Below, piece by piece: positions 1 through 6,443 of a DNA stretch of 6,805 nucleotides (position 1 is the stretch's first letter; each line of letters starts with the position of its first letter). Source of the DNA: CAZKTF01 sp964555565 (GTDB taxonomy: Bacteria > Planctomycetota > JAJSAM01 > JAKLKS01); assembly GCA_964555565.1 (NCBI GenBank), contig CAZKTF010000204.1, positions 1 to 6,805 of the forward strand. Reading direction: 5' to 3'. Both the position numbers and the translations under genes were made by a program. The notes under the pieces were generated by a model. It worked only from the letters and a program-made list of their open reading frames with translations, was not told the DNA's origin and ran no database searches.

Positions 1-2272
1 GGAGGAGCGGCGCCTCGGCGTCGTCCGCGTCGAAGAACACGAGGACGCACCTCCCGGGAAAGTCGGAGAGCCGCACCGCCGCCCCGCCCTCGACCGCGGG
101 GAAGGCGACTTTGGGGACCTCGCTCCCCGCCCGCAGCAGCCTCGTCTCCCGGAGCATCCTCGCCGCGTCCCTCCGCAATGCCGGGCTCCCGGCCCCGTCG
201 GCGGGGAGTTCGGCGATCTCGCGGCGCGCCGGTCCCGACGCGCCGCGGTCGAGGAGGGCCCGGGCCACCAGCAGGCGCATCGCGAGCCCGGCCTCGCCGC
301 GCAGGGTTCCCCCGCCGAGCAGGCCGCGCGCCCAGTTCTCGAGGGCCTCGGGGGCGGTGGCGGGATTGGGGGCGTCGTCCACGATCGAGGCGCGCAGGCG
401 CAGCAGCATCGGCCACGCCGCGGGGGTGCCCGGGTCGGCGGCGAGGAGTTCCCGGACGAGGTCCTTCGGGTCGCGGTCGAGGTGCGGGACGACGCGGTCG
501 TCCAGCAGGGCCATGTAGACGGGCTCCAGGTCGAGGGGGGGCCCCGTCCCGCCCGGGCGGTGCTTCGCCACGAGGTCCATCAGCGCGGCGATCATCGAGC
601 CGGACTTCTTCGCGCGGGCCCGCGCCAGGGCGGGGGCGAGGGGATGGGGCGGGGGCTGATGCGGAAGCGCGGAGGCCCGCGCCGCCCCCCTCCCGCCGCC
701 GGGGATCTCGACGGCGATGCGGCCCGCGTAGACGAGGCCCCGGTCCCGGTCGGCGACCGCCTGGGAGAGCATGAAGGCCGGGTCCGCCGCCACCGTGACC
801 GAGGAGAGCACCGTGTCCCCGAGCCTCACCTCGATCGGCTTCGAGAGGTCGAACAGCCGCGTGTCGAGCAGGATCTCGAAGCGCTGGACGTTCTGCGCCC
901 GGACCCGCACGACGTTCCCCTCCGCCTCGGCCCTGAGGACGCCGCGGGGGCGCCCGCGGACGAAGGCGGGTCCGGTCGGCGGCTCCTTCATCTTCGCCCG
1001 GAGATCGACCTCGGTCTCGCCCCGGCGCACCCGGATGGGGAACTCGGCCCCGAAGGCCACCCCGCCGAGCGCCTCGCGCAGGTCCGCGAGGTCGCGCACC
1101 CCGCGCCCCGCGACCCCGACGATGAGGTCCCCGCGGAGCATCCCCGCCGCGGCCGCCGTCGAGTCCGGCATGGTGGACACGACCCGCAGCCCCGCGCCCG
1201 TGAACCCCCGGTCCATCTGGAACCCGAGGCTGCGCCGGTGCGCGGGGATGACGGGGTTGAGATCGGGGAACTCCCCGCCAGGGTCCCCCGGCCCCGCCTC
1301 GAGGACCCGCAGCCAGTGGACCCGCGCCGGCGACTCCGCGGTCCCCTCCCAGACGACGGTCCGCGGCGAGGGGTCGCGGCGCCGGGCCGCGAGCCACGCG
1401 GCGACCTCGGCGAGGTGACCCTCCAGGGCCTTGCCGGGCCCGGCGCCCCCGGCGTCGTGGACCCGGGTGTAGGGGGCCTCGATGCCGGCGAGCGCGGCGG
1501 CGACCGCGTCCATGGACGCGCCGCGGTAGTGGGGATCGCCGTCCACGGTGAGGTGGAGGATGGGCTTCCCCCCGAGCGCCCTCAGGTACACGGGATGGCC
1601 GTCCCAGCCCGAGGCCGAGGGATGGCCGCTCACCGGCGCGAAGCCCGCGAACCAGGTGGGCGCGACCTCGGCGAGGAAGAAGCACCCGGCCCCGCCGTCC
1701 GCGATCCCCGCGAGGAGCACCCGGTCCTCGTCCACGTTGCAGGCGCCCTTGACCGCGGCGAGGACGCGGAGGACGTCCTCCGACCCCGTCCCCGTCCACC
1801 ACTCCGCCCCGCGCTGCGCCGTGGGCACGGCGAGGAGCCAGCCCTTCCCGGAGGCGAGCCCCGCCCAGGGCTCGCGCTGGAGGTCCAGGTCCCGCGGGAG
1901 GTCGGTGTTCGTGGCGCGCTCGTGGAGGACGACGAGGAGGGGATGGCGCACGGCGGGGTCGTAGCCCGCGGGGACGAGGAGCCGCCAGGGCCGCTCGACG
2001 CCGTCGGGGCCCGTCACGGAGCGGGAGAGCCAGCCGGGGGCGATCGGCGCGTAGTCGCCCCGCCCGAGGGCGAGCGCCGCCGCCAGCTCCGCCGCGGCGG
2101 GCTTCGCCGCGAGGACCTTCTCCTGGAGGTCGGAGCACTCGTCCTCGCTCGCGGTCTCGAGCATCCGGCGCACGAGCGCGGCGACGTCCTCCGCCGACGC
2201 GGCCGAGAGACCCGGCGCGAGAAGGACGACGGTCAGCGCGGCCCCGAGAAGACGGGAGTTCGTCCTCCCCAT
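1..2272 (-). CDS. Secreted alpha/beta-hydrolase-fold protein with PDZ domain and thioredoxin-like segment (C-terminus cut off by window edge)
   Basis: An open frame of 757 codons runs from ATG at 2272 off the left edge. Residues 1-27 form a Sec signal peptide (hydrophobic core LLGAALTVVLLAPGL, Ala-rich cleavage site ASA), so the protein is probably exported. Residues about 95-300 resemble esterase/PHB-depolymerase-type hydrolases: LLVVLHE strand, EWW, VDEDRVLLAGI, then G189-I-A-D-G-G194, Asp244/246, and GHLAEVAAWLA with a candidate catalytic His286. The nucleophile position holds Ala191 instead of Ser, so catalysis is doubtful. Residues about 345-428 form a PDZ domain (LGFQMD binding loop, GLRVVSTMPDS, GMLRGDLIVGV). 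Residues 440-525 look like the beta-rich module often found after such hydrolases, and 545-713 are helical. The segment from 716 begins like a redoxin/TlpA domain (LSDFPGRCVLVFF) but lacks the active-site cysteines. It is divergent from the methyltransferase gene. The family reading is from memory of motifs; substrate is unknown. Confidence 0.85.
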   Translation of the reverse strand, partial: MGRTNSRLLGAALTVVLLAPGLSAASAEDVAALVRRMLETASEDECSDLQEKVLAAKPAAAELAAALALGRGDYAPIAPGWLSRSVTGPDGVERPWRLLVPAGYDPAVRHPLLVVLHERATNTDLPRDLDLQREPWAGLASGKGWLLAVPTAQRGAEWWTGTGSEDVLRVLAAVKGACNVDEDRVLLAGIADGGAGCFFLAEVAPTWFAGFAPVSGHPSASGWDGHPVYLRALGGKPILHLTVDGDPHYRGASMDAVAAALAGIEAPYTRVHDAGGAGPGKALEGHLAEVAAWLAARRRDPSPRTVVWEGTAESPARVHWLRVLEAGPGDPGGEFPDLNPVIPAHRRSLGFQMDRGFTGAGLRVVSTMPDSTAAAAGMLRGDLIVGVAGRGVRDLADLREALGGVAFGAEFPIRVRRGETEVDLRAKMKEPPTGPAFVRGRPRGVLRAEAEGNVVRVRAQNVQRFEILLDTRLFDLSKPIEVRLGDTVLSSVTVAADPAFMLSQAVADRDRGLVYAGRIAVEIPGGGRGAARASALPHQPPPHPLAPALARARAKKSGSMIAALMDLVAKHRPGGTGPPLDLEPVYMALLDDRVVPHLDRDPKDLVRELLAADPGTPAAWPMLLRLRASIVDDAPNPATAPEALENWARGLLGGGTLRGEAGLAMRLLVARALLDRGASGPARREIAELPADGAGSPALRRDAARMLRETRLLRAGSEVPKVAFPAVEGGAAVRLSDFPGRCVLVFFDADDAEAPLL

Positions 2273-2279
2273 CTGGAAA

Positions 2280-2286
2280 CCCTCCC
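2280..2286 (-). promoter_or_regulatory. Ribosome binding site of the secreted hydrolase/PDZ gene
   Basis: On the minus strand GGGGAGGG is followed by the seven bases TTTCCAG and then ATG at 2272. This strong, well-spaced Shine-Dalgarno site fixes the start, and the signal peptide beginning directly at that Met agrees. I see no convincing sigma-70 promoter for this gene in the 104-base divergent spacer. Confidence 0.7.
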
Positions 2287-2342
2287 CGGGAAGAGCCTAC
2301 GCCCCGGGCCGCTCGCCGGGCGAACGAAATGGGGTTCCGGGC

Positions 2343-2370
2343 CTGAACAACCGCGCCGGGGCGGTATCGT
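2343..2370 (+). promoter_or_regulatory. Candidate promoter for a leaderless methyltransferase mRNA
   Basis: A TATCGT hexamer (2365-2370, matching TAnnnT) lies exactly six bases before the GTG start at 2377. A weak -35-like CTGAAC (2343-2348) sits 16 bases upstream of it. No Shine-Dalgarno sequence precedes the GTG. This geometry is typical of leaderless transcripts, where transcription begins at or next to the start codon. The hexamers are seen in the sequence; promoter activity is inferred. Confidence 0.4.
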
Positions 2371-2376
2371 CGGGCC

Positions 2377-3150
2377 GTGGACCGCGAGCGCTTCTCCGCC
2401 ATCGCCCACGGGGAGATGGCGTTCTGGAACCCGGTCGCGGAGTCCGTCGTGGACGACCTCGTCGCGAGGCTCCCCCTGCCCCCCTGGACCCGGGTCCTCG
2501 ACGCGGGCTGCGGCCGCGGGGAGATGCTCATCCGCCTGGCGTCCCGCCGCGGCGCGATGGGGATCGGGGTCGATCGTTCGCGGCTCGCCGTCGCGGCCGC
2601 GCGGGCGGCCGCCGCCCGGGCCGGCTGCCGGGACCGCATCGAGTTCCGGCTCGAGCCCTTCGATCCGGACCGCTTCGCCGGGTGGACCTTCGACCTGGCC
2701 CTCTGCGTGGGCTCCACGCACGCCCTCGGCGGGGCCGCCCCGGCGCTTGGCGCCCTCGGCCCCCTCCTGCTCCCCGGGGGGCTCCTGCTCCTCGGGGAGG
2801 GGTACTGGAAGCGGGAGCCCGACCCGGGGTACCTCGCGGCGATCGGGGGGACCCGGGAGTCGCTCCGCGACCGCGCGGGGAACGAGGCCCTCGGGCCCGA
2901 GGCGGGGCTCGTCCCCCTCGAGACCCTCGACACCTCGACCGCGGAGTGGGACCGCTACGAGGACCTCTACGCCGGGAACGTCGAGCGGTACGCCGCGGCG
3001 CATCCCCGCGACCCCGACGTCCCCGCGATGCTCGCCCGGATCCGCCCCTGGCGCGAGGCCTACCTCCGCTGGGGCCGTGAGACCCTGGGGTTCGCGCTCT
3101 ACCTGTTCCGGCGCCCCGCGACGCCGGCGGAGGCGGCTCTTCGGATGTGA
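2377..3150 (+). CDS. Class I SAM-dependent methyltransferase
   Basis: A 257-residue cytoplasmic protein predicted to transfer a methyl group from S-adenosylmethionine to an unknown acceptor. The Rossmann-fold signature is clear: motif I at 40-49 (VLDAGCGRGE), the acidic residue after strand 2 at Asp66 (GIGVDRS), motif IV at 105-113 (FDLALCVGS), and a post-motif loop at 132-142 (LPGGLLLLGEG). The N-terminus (FSAIAHGEMAFWNPVAE) and the C-terminal part (TAEWDRYEDLYAGNVERYAA, then PWREAYLRWGRETLGFALYLF) match a group of uncharacterised methyltransferases common in high-GC bacteria. The conserved N-terminal block supports the GTG start at 2377 over the ATG at 2416. The length is normal for the family. 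It is divergent from the hydrolase gene and convergent with the next gene, so it is probably transcribed alone. The acceptor substrate cannot be told from the sequence. Confidence 0.9.
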   Translation: MDRERFSAIAHGEMAFWNPVAESVVDDLVARLPLPPWTRVLDAGCGRGEMLIRLASRRGAMGIGVDRSRLAVAAARAAAARAGCRDRIEFRLEPFDPDRFAGWTFDLALCVGSTHALGGAAPALGALGPLLLPGGLLLLGEGYWKREPDPGYLAAIGGTRESLRDRAGNEALGPEAGLVPLETLDTSTAEWDRYEDLYAGNVERYAAAHPRDPDVPAMLARIRPWREAYLRWGRETLGFALYLFRRPATPAEAALRM

Positions 3151-3166
3151 CCGGGGGACGTGATCC

Positions 3167-4501
3167 CTACTTCTCCGGTCGCAGGCGCAGGGCGTGCCAA
3201 CGGTGCCGATCGCCGTCCAGGCCGATCGCGCGGAAGCCCTCGCTCCAACTCTGCGAGACGACCAACGGCTTGACCGGGGTCCCCGTCTTCTCGTCCACGA
3301 GGCGGTAGGTGCGCAGGCAGCAGTCGAAGGCGGGGACTTCGTAGGGCCAATCCGCGGGAGGGGTGTGCCGCGGCACCGCCTTGAGATCGGCTTCCGCCAA
3401 CCGCTCTTCGAACCCCGCGAGATCGAGGCCCTCGAGGAGTCGATCGCCGACGAGGGTGAACCCCCCGGGTTCCAGGCGCAGGGCCGCGGGGAGGACGGTC
3501 CCGGTGGCCCCGACGAGCCACGTCAATCCGCCGAGCGGGGGCGGTTGTGCGGGGAGGTCCCCGAGCGGGATGAGCGCTGCGGGCGAGTTTTCCACGGAGG
3601 GCTCCACCCACGGGACGTCGCTCGCGGGACTCCGCAGGGTCCCCCACATGCTGAAGCCGCTCTCCTCCACCGACTGCTCCATCGACGGCTCCGGGAGCGG
3701 TTCCGGCGGCGCCTCCGGCTTCGACGGGAACGGCCGCACCCGGGAGAGCTCCGCCGTCCAGGCGGCCACGGCCGCCTCCCGCGTCGCGCCCCAGGCCAGC
3801 GCGCCGCCGGTCCAGCCGTCGGCCAGGACCCAGCGGGCCGCCCGGGGGACGCGCTCGCGGAAGAGGGCCTCGCGGATGGCGTGGAGCCCGCAGTTCCAGA
3901 CCCCCTGCACCCCGCCCGGGACCGGGACCGGGAGGTGGACACGGCCCGGCCCGTGGCGCGCGATGTCGAGCCCCGCCAAGAAGGCGGCCACCAGTTCCAC
4001 CGGGGGAGCGGTCTTCCCCGCGAGCGCGGGGACGACGCCGGCCAGGGCCTCCGGGGACTCGCTCCGGGAGCACTCGAACCACCGTCCGTCCCCGCCGTAG
4101 GAGACCGTCGCCCTGTGCGGGCCGTCGTGGACGTCGAGTTGGCCCGGCCCAAGGCCACGGAGGCGCGGCGCCGGACCGGGCCGGGTCTTCGGCTCCTCGT
4201 ACACCCCGGGGACCGCCGTCCGGATGGGGGAGGGTCCCTCCCGGCCGCCCCGCGTCACGGAGAGGAGGGGCCAGGGCAGGATCCACCGAGGGCCCTTGGT
4301 CTCCCTCCGGAAGAGGGTTCGCGTCGTCTCGCCGTTCCAGGTCTCGACCCACGCTTCGTCGCCGAGGAGGTCCACCACCATGTCGAAGAGCATCTCCGCG
4401 TGGCGTCGCGTCGGGAGCGCGTCCCGGATCGCCCACACCGCCCGGAACTCCTCCTGGTCGTTCGGCTTGCCCCCGGCGCCCGGCTCGTTCGGGCCCGTCA
4501 T
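3167..4501 (-). CDS. Hypothetical cytoplasmic protein, about 444 residues
   Basis: I do not recognise this family. No signal peptide or membrane segment is visible. Numbering from the ATG at 4501, residues 15-55 are charged and helical (DQEEFRAVWAIRDALP, then AEMLFDMVVDLLGDEAWVETW). Residues 70-160 look beta-rich (WILPWPLLSVTR, ATVSYGGDGRWFECS). A central segment around 198-240 carries GVWNCGLHAIREALFRERV and RWVLADGW. A Pro/Glu-rich linker (260-275) separates a C-terminal part with FTLVGDRLLEGLDLAGFEERL and VPAFDCCLRTYRLVDEKTG. The frame can also start at GTG 4531, but there the purine-rich stretch touches the start codon. The ATG has GGGTGA four bases upstream, so I prefer it. The stop is TAG, 16 bases from the methyltransferase stop on the other strand. 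Strong third-position G/C in this frame and sensible amino-acid composition argue that it is real. Confidence 0.75.
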   Translation of the reverse strand: MTGPNEPGAGGKPNDQEEFRAVWAIRDALPTRRHAEMLFDMVVDLLGDEAWVETWNGETTRTLFRRETKGPRWILPWPLLSVTRGGREGPSPIRTAVPGVYEEPKTRPGPAPRLRGLGPGQLDVHDGPHRATVSYGGDGRWFECSRSESPEALAGVVPALAGKTAPPVELVAAFLAGLDIARHGPGRVHLPVPVPGGVQGVWNCGLHAIREALFRERVPRAARWVLADGWTGGALAWGATREAAVAAWTAELSRVRPFPSKPEAPPEPLPEPSMEQSVEESGFSMWGTLRSPASDVPWVEPSVENSPAALIPLGDLPAQPPPLGGLTWLVGATGTVLPAALRLEPGGFTLVGDRLLEGLDLAGFEERLAEADLKAVPRHTPPADWPYEVPAFDCCLRTYRLVDEKTGTPVKPLVVSQSWSEGFRAIGLDGDRHRWHALRLRPEK

Positions 4502-4711
4502 GCGCTCACCCGCGAGGTCCTCATCGTCCACCTCCCTCGTCCGCGTCCGCTTCGGCCCTCCCCACTATACCCAGCCGGCCCGGGGTCCGGCCCTTCCGCC
4601 CCGGGTCCCGTTCGGGCACACTCTCTACCGCGCGGCGGGTCCCGTCGGCGTGCGTCGCGCCCGGGCGCGGGGCGCGACCCGCCGGCCGCGGCCGCCGCCG
4701 GGAGGTGCCCC
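4502..4711. promoter_or_regulatory. Divergent intergenic region with one AT-rich -10-like element
   Basis: This 210-base spacer separates the start of the unknown gene on the minus strand from the SRPBCC gene on the plus strand, so promoters for both should lie here. The only AT-rich hexamer is at 4564-4569, reading TATAGT on the minus strand. It lies about 60 bases upstream of the minus-strand start. On the plus strand the overlapping bases read CTATAC. No recognisable -35 box accompanies either reading. The rest is GC-rich, with a CCCGTTCGGG dyad near 4607-4616. If the unknown gene starts at GTG 4531, its first 30 bases fall inside this spacer. Confidence 0.3.
4701..4706 (+). promoter_or_regulatory. 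Ribosome binding site deciding a TTG start
   Basis: GGAGGT is followed by five bases (GCCCC) and then TTG at 4712. This near-perfect Shine-Dalgarno site makes the TTG the start, placing it exactly before the transmembrane segment. It also shows that the much longer frame open upstream is not translated. Confidence 0.75.
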
Positions 4712-5281
4712 TTGGGATGGCTCGTCTGGACGGGCGTCGTGCTCGGCGGCCTCCTCGTCCTCCTCGGCCTCCTCGGCCTCGTCCTCTGGCTCCTCGGCCG
4801 CGGCCTCCCGGAGGGGCACTCGATCGCCGCCACCCTCCGGCGCGGCAAGCCCGTGGAGGAGGTCTGGGGCGCGCTCGCCGACACGGCCGGCGTCCCCTCC
4901 TGGGACAAGGGGGTGGATCGCGTCGAGCGGCTCCCGGACCGGGACGGGCACGAGGTCTGGCGCTGGACCATGGGGTGGAACCGCATGGTCCTGGAGACGA
5001 CCCGCGCCGAGGCGCCCCGCGTCCTCGTCCGGACCATCGCCGACGAGGCGAAGTTCTTCACCGGCGACTGGACTTACGCGCTCCGCGCCGAGGGGACCGG
5101 GTGCGCGGTGGAACTGACCGAGCACGGCCGCGTCCACGTCGCGATCCCCCGGGCGCTGATGCGGTACCTCTCCGCCGTCGCGGATCCGTCCATGTACCTG
5201 AAGCGCCACCTCGGCCGCCTGGCCGCCCGGTTCGGCGAGACCCCCCGGCTCGAGGTCGGCGAGTTCCGCCAGGGCGGGTGA
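4712..5281 (+). CDS. Membrane-anchored SRPBCC (START-like) family protein
   Basis: A 189-residue protein. Residues 4-28 form one strongly hydrophobic helix (VWTGVVLGGLLVLLGLLGLV and on), which probably acts as an uncleaved membrane anchor. Residues about 34-172 fit the SRPBCC/polyketide-cyclase-like helix-grip fold: an opening strand (HSIAATLRRGKPVEEVWGAL), an SWDKGVDRVERL turn and strand, EVWRWTMGWNRMVLETTRAE, RVLVRTIADEAKFFTGDWTY, a GCAVELTEHGRVHV strand pair, and a long C-terminal helix (SMYLKRHLGRLAARFG). Such domains enclose a cavity for hydrophobic ligands; no ligand or catalytic residue can be assigned here. The domain would face either the cytoplasm or the outside, depending on anchor topology. 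It starts at TTG with a strong ribosome binding site. It stands alone on the plus strand, between a divergent and a convergent neighbour. Confidence 0.85.
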   Translation: MGWLVWTGVVLGGLLVLLGLLGLVLWLLGRGLPEGHSIAATLRRGKPVEEVWGALADTAGVPSWDKGVDRVERLPDRDGHEVWRWTMGWNRMVLETTRAEAPRVLVRTIADEAKFFTGDWTYALRAEGTGCAVELTEHGRVHVAIPRALMRYLSAVADPSMYLKRHLGRLAARFGETPRLEVGEFRQGG

Positions 5282-5329
5282 CCGCCGTGGCGGACGGGAC
5301 CCTCCCGGTGCGTGGGAGCCTCGCGGAGC

Positions 5330-5348
5330 CCCGGGGTGCATCCCCGGG
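5330..5348. terminator. Putative bidirectional terminator hairpin
   Basis: In the 96-base gap between two convergent stop codons, CCCGGGG (5330-5336) and CCCCGGG (5342-5348) form a perfect seven-pair GC stem around the loop TGCAT. An alternative pairing, GGGTGC with GCACCC, overlaps it (5334-5339 with 5349-5354). No T-run follows on either strand, so intrinsic termination is uncertain, although the position is what a shared terminator would need. Confidence 0.45.
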
Positions 5349-5377
5349 AGCACCCTGGCCCGGTCCCGGCGCGCCCG

Positions 5378-6427
5378 CTACTCGAAGGGGATCGAGAGCC
5401 TGGCCGCCCGGGCCACGCAGGCGCTCCGGAACGCCGGGTCCTCGGTGCGGCGGAGCATGCGGAACAGGCTGTAGGGCAGCTTGAACGAGTGGCCGAAGAG
5501 CCAGCTGCCGTCGAGGACCCGGCGCGGCGCGTCGCTCTCCCAGTACGCGGGGCCGAGCCAATCCACCGGGAGGCGGTCCGGAGCAGGCGTCCCGTCGTCC
5601 TCGACCGGCCTGTTGACGGCGATCTGGTGAGCCTCGTAGCCGCGGCGGGCGACTTCCCCGTGGCCCAGCTCCTCCAGCGTGATCAGCGCCTCGGCGTGCG
5701 TCACCCAGTGCAGTACGCCGCTCGTGCCGACGGCCCTCAAGTGGCTCCACGGCCGCAGGGTCGCCCGGAGGGTGACGGCGGCGATGTCCTCCGGGCCGCG
5801 ATAGGGAGGCATCGGGTGCTCGAGGGCGTGGCGCGATGCGCGGACCGGGGGCTGCGTCGCGACGAAGACCTCGAGGAGACGGCAGATCCCGTCGATCACG
5901 GAAGCGGTCGCGAACTCCGGGAGGTCGCGCAGCGCCCGGAGGGCGAGCGAGGCGAAGATCTTGTCGTGACCGCCGCTCCGGAGCTCGGCGGCGTGCCGGT
6001 CGAGCTGCTCGACGATCCGCGCCGGGTCCGCGGCGCCCCGGCCGGGGTCGGGCGCCGGGAACTCCCCGGGCCGCCGGGCCATGAACGCATCGGCGTGGGC
6101 CCGGAGCGCACGCGCCGTCCTCAGGTCGAGGTGGTTGTCCCCGCGGAAGTAGTGGCTCGCGATGACGGCCGCCCCGTAGTGCCCCCCGACCCACCCGCGG
6201 GGGTGGACGCTGCTGAGGGCGGCGAGCCCCCGGGCCAGGTGGTCCGGCCCGGCGGAGGCGGGCTCGGGCGCGGGGTCGGCCGGTTCGCCCGCCGCGATGT
6301 GTTGTCCGCGGCAGCCGGCTCCGGCAGTCCCGAAGAGCCCCACGGCCGCGGCGAGGCGCAGGAACCGGCGCCGGGACGAGAGGGGACTCCCGCCGGCCGG
6401 CTCTTCGGACGGACCAGGGGGGCCCAT
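5378..6427 (-). CDS. Tat-exported histidine-rich protein of unknown function
   Basis: A 349-residue protein whose family I do not recognise. The N-terminus carries a clear twin-arginine signal (S18-R-R-R-F-L-R) followed by a hydrophobic stretch (LAAAVGLFGTAGAG) and Cys39. The Cys could be a lipidation site, but the lipobox is non-canonical. A Pro/Ala/Glu-rich linker follows to about residue 60. The mature part looks mostly helical and contains many histidines in ordered contexts: GGHYGAAVIASHYFRGDNHL (81-100), SGGHDKIFASLALRAL (151-166), SHLRAVGTSGVLHWVTHAEA (228-247), and FGHSFKLPYSLFRML near the end. Tat export together with clustered His and Asp suggests a folded, perhaps metal-binding, extracytoplasmic protein; this is inference. 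The ATG at 6427 is preceded by GGGGA with a six-base spacer. The gene converges on the SRPBCC gene and lies 16 bases after the possible partial gene upstream. Confidence 0.8.
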   Translation of the reverse strand: MGPPGPSEEPAGGSPLSSRRRFLRLAAAVGLFGTAGAGCRGQHIAAGEPADPAPEPASAGPDHLARGLAALSSVHPRGWVGGHYGAAVIASHYFRGDNHLDLRTARALRAHADAFMARRPGEFPAPDPGRGAADPARIVEQLDRHAAELRSGGHDKIFASLALRALRDLPEFATASVIDGICRLLEVFVATQPPVRASRHALEHPMPPYRGPEDIAAVTLRATLRPWSHLRAVGTSGVLHWVTHAEALITLEELGHGEVARRGYEAHQIAVNRPVEDDGTPAPDRLPVDWLGPAYWESDAPRRVLDGSWLFGHSFKLPYSLFRMLRRTEDPAFRSACVARAARLSIPFE

Positions 6428-6443
6428 GGAGATCCCCAGCGTA

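Noticed and set aside
2233..3003. A minus-strand frame opposite the methyltransferase
   Set aside because: The plus-strand methyltransferase motifs are unambiguous, and the antisense product is a Gly/Arg/Pro-rich sequence without recognisable structure.
482..3163. An 893-codon open frame on the plus strand
   Set aside because: It runs antisense to the hydrolase gene and then through the methyltransferase in another frame. Its product is Arg/Pro/Gly-rich without domains, as expected of shadow frames in very GC-rich DNA.
3151..3169. A short hairpin GGGA-CGTGA-TCCC between the methyltransferase and unknown gene stops
   Set aside because: A stem of only four pairs without a T-run is too weak to call a terminator in GC-rich DNA.
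3194..4711. A long in-frame upstream extension of the SRPBCC gene
   Set aside because: It is antisense to the unknown minus-strand gene, has low-complexity Arg/Pro/Gly composition, and a strong ribosome binding site at 4701-4706 places the real start at TTG 4712.
4625..5353. A minus-strand frame opposite the SRPBCC gene
   Set aside because: The plus strand has the ribosome binding site, membrane helix and START-like pattern; the opposing product is acidic/Pro-rich without structure.
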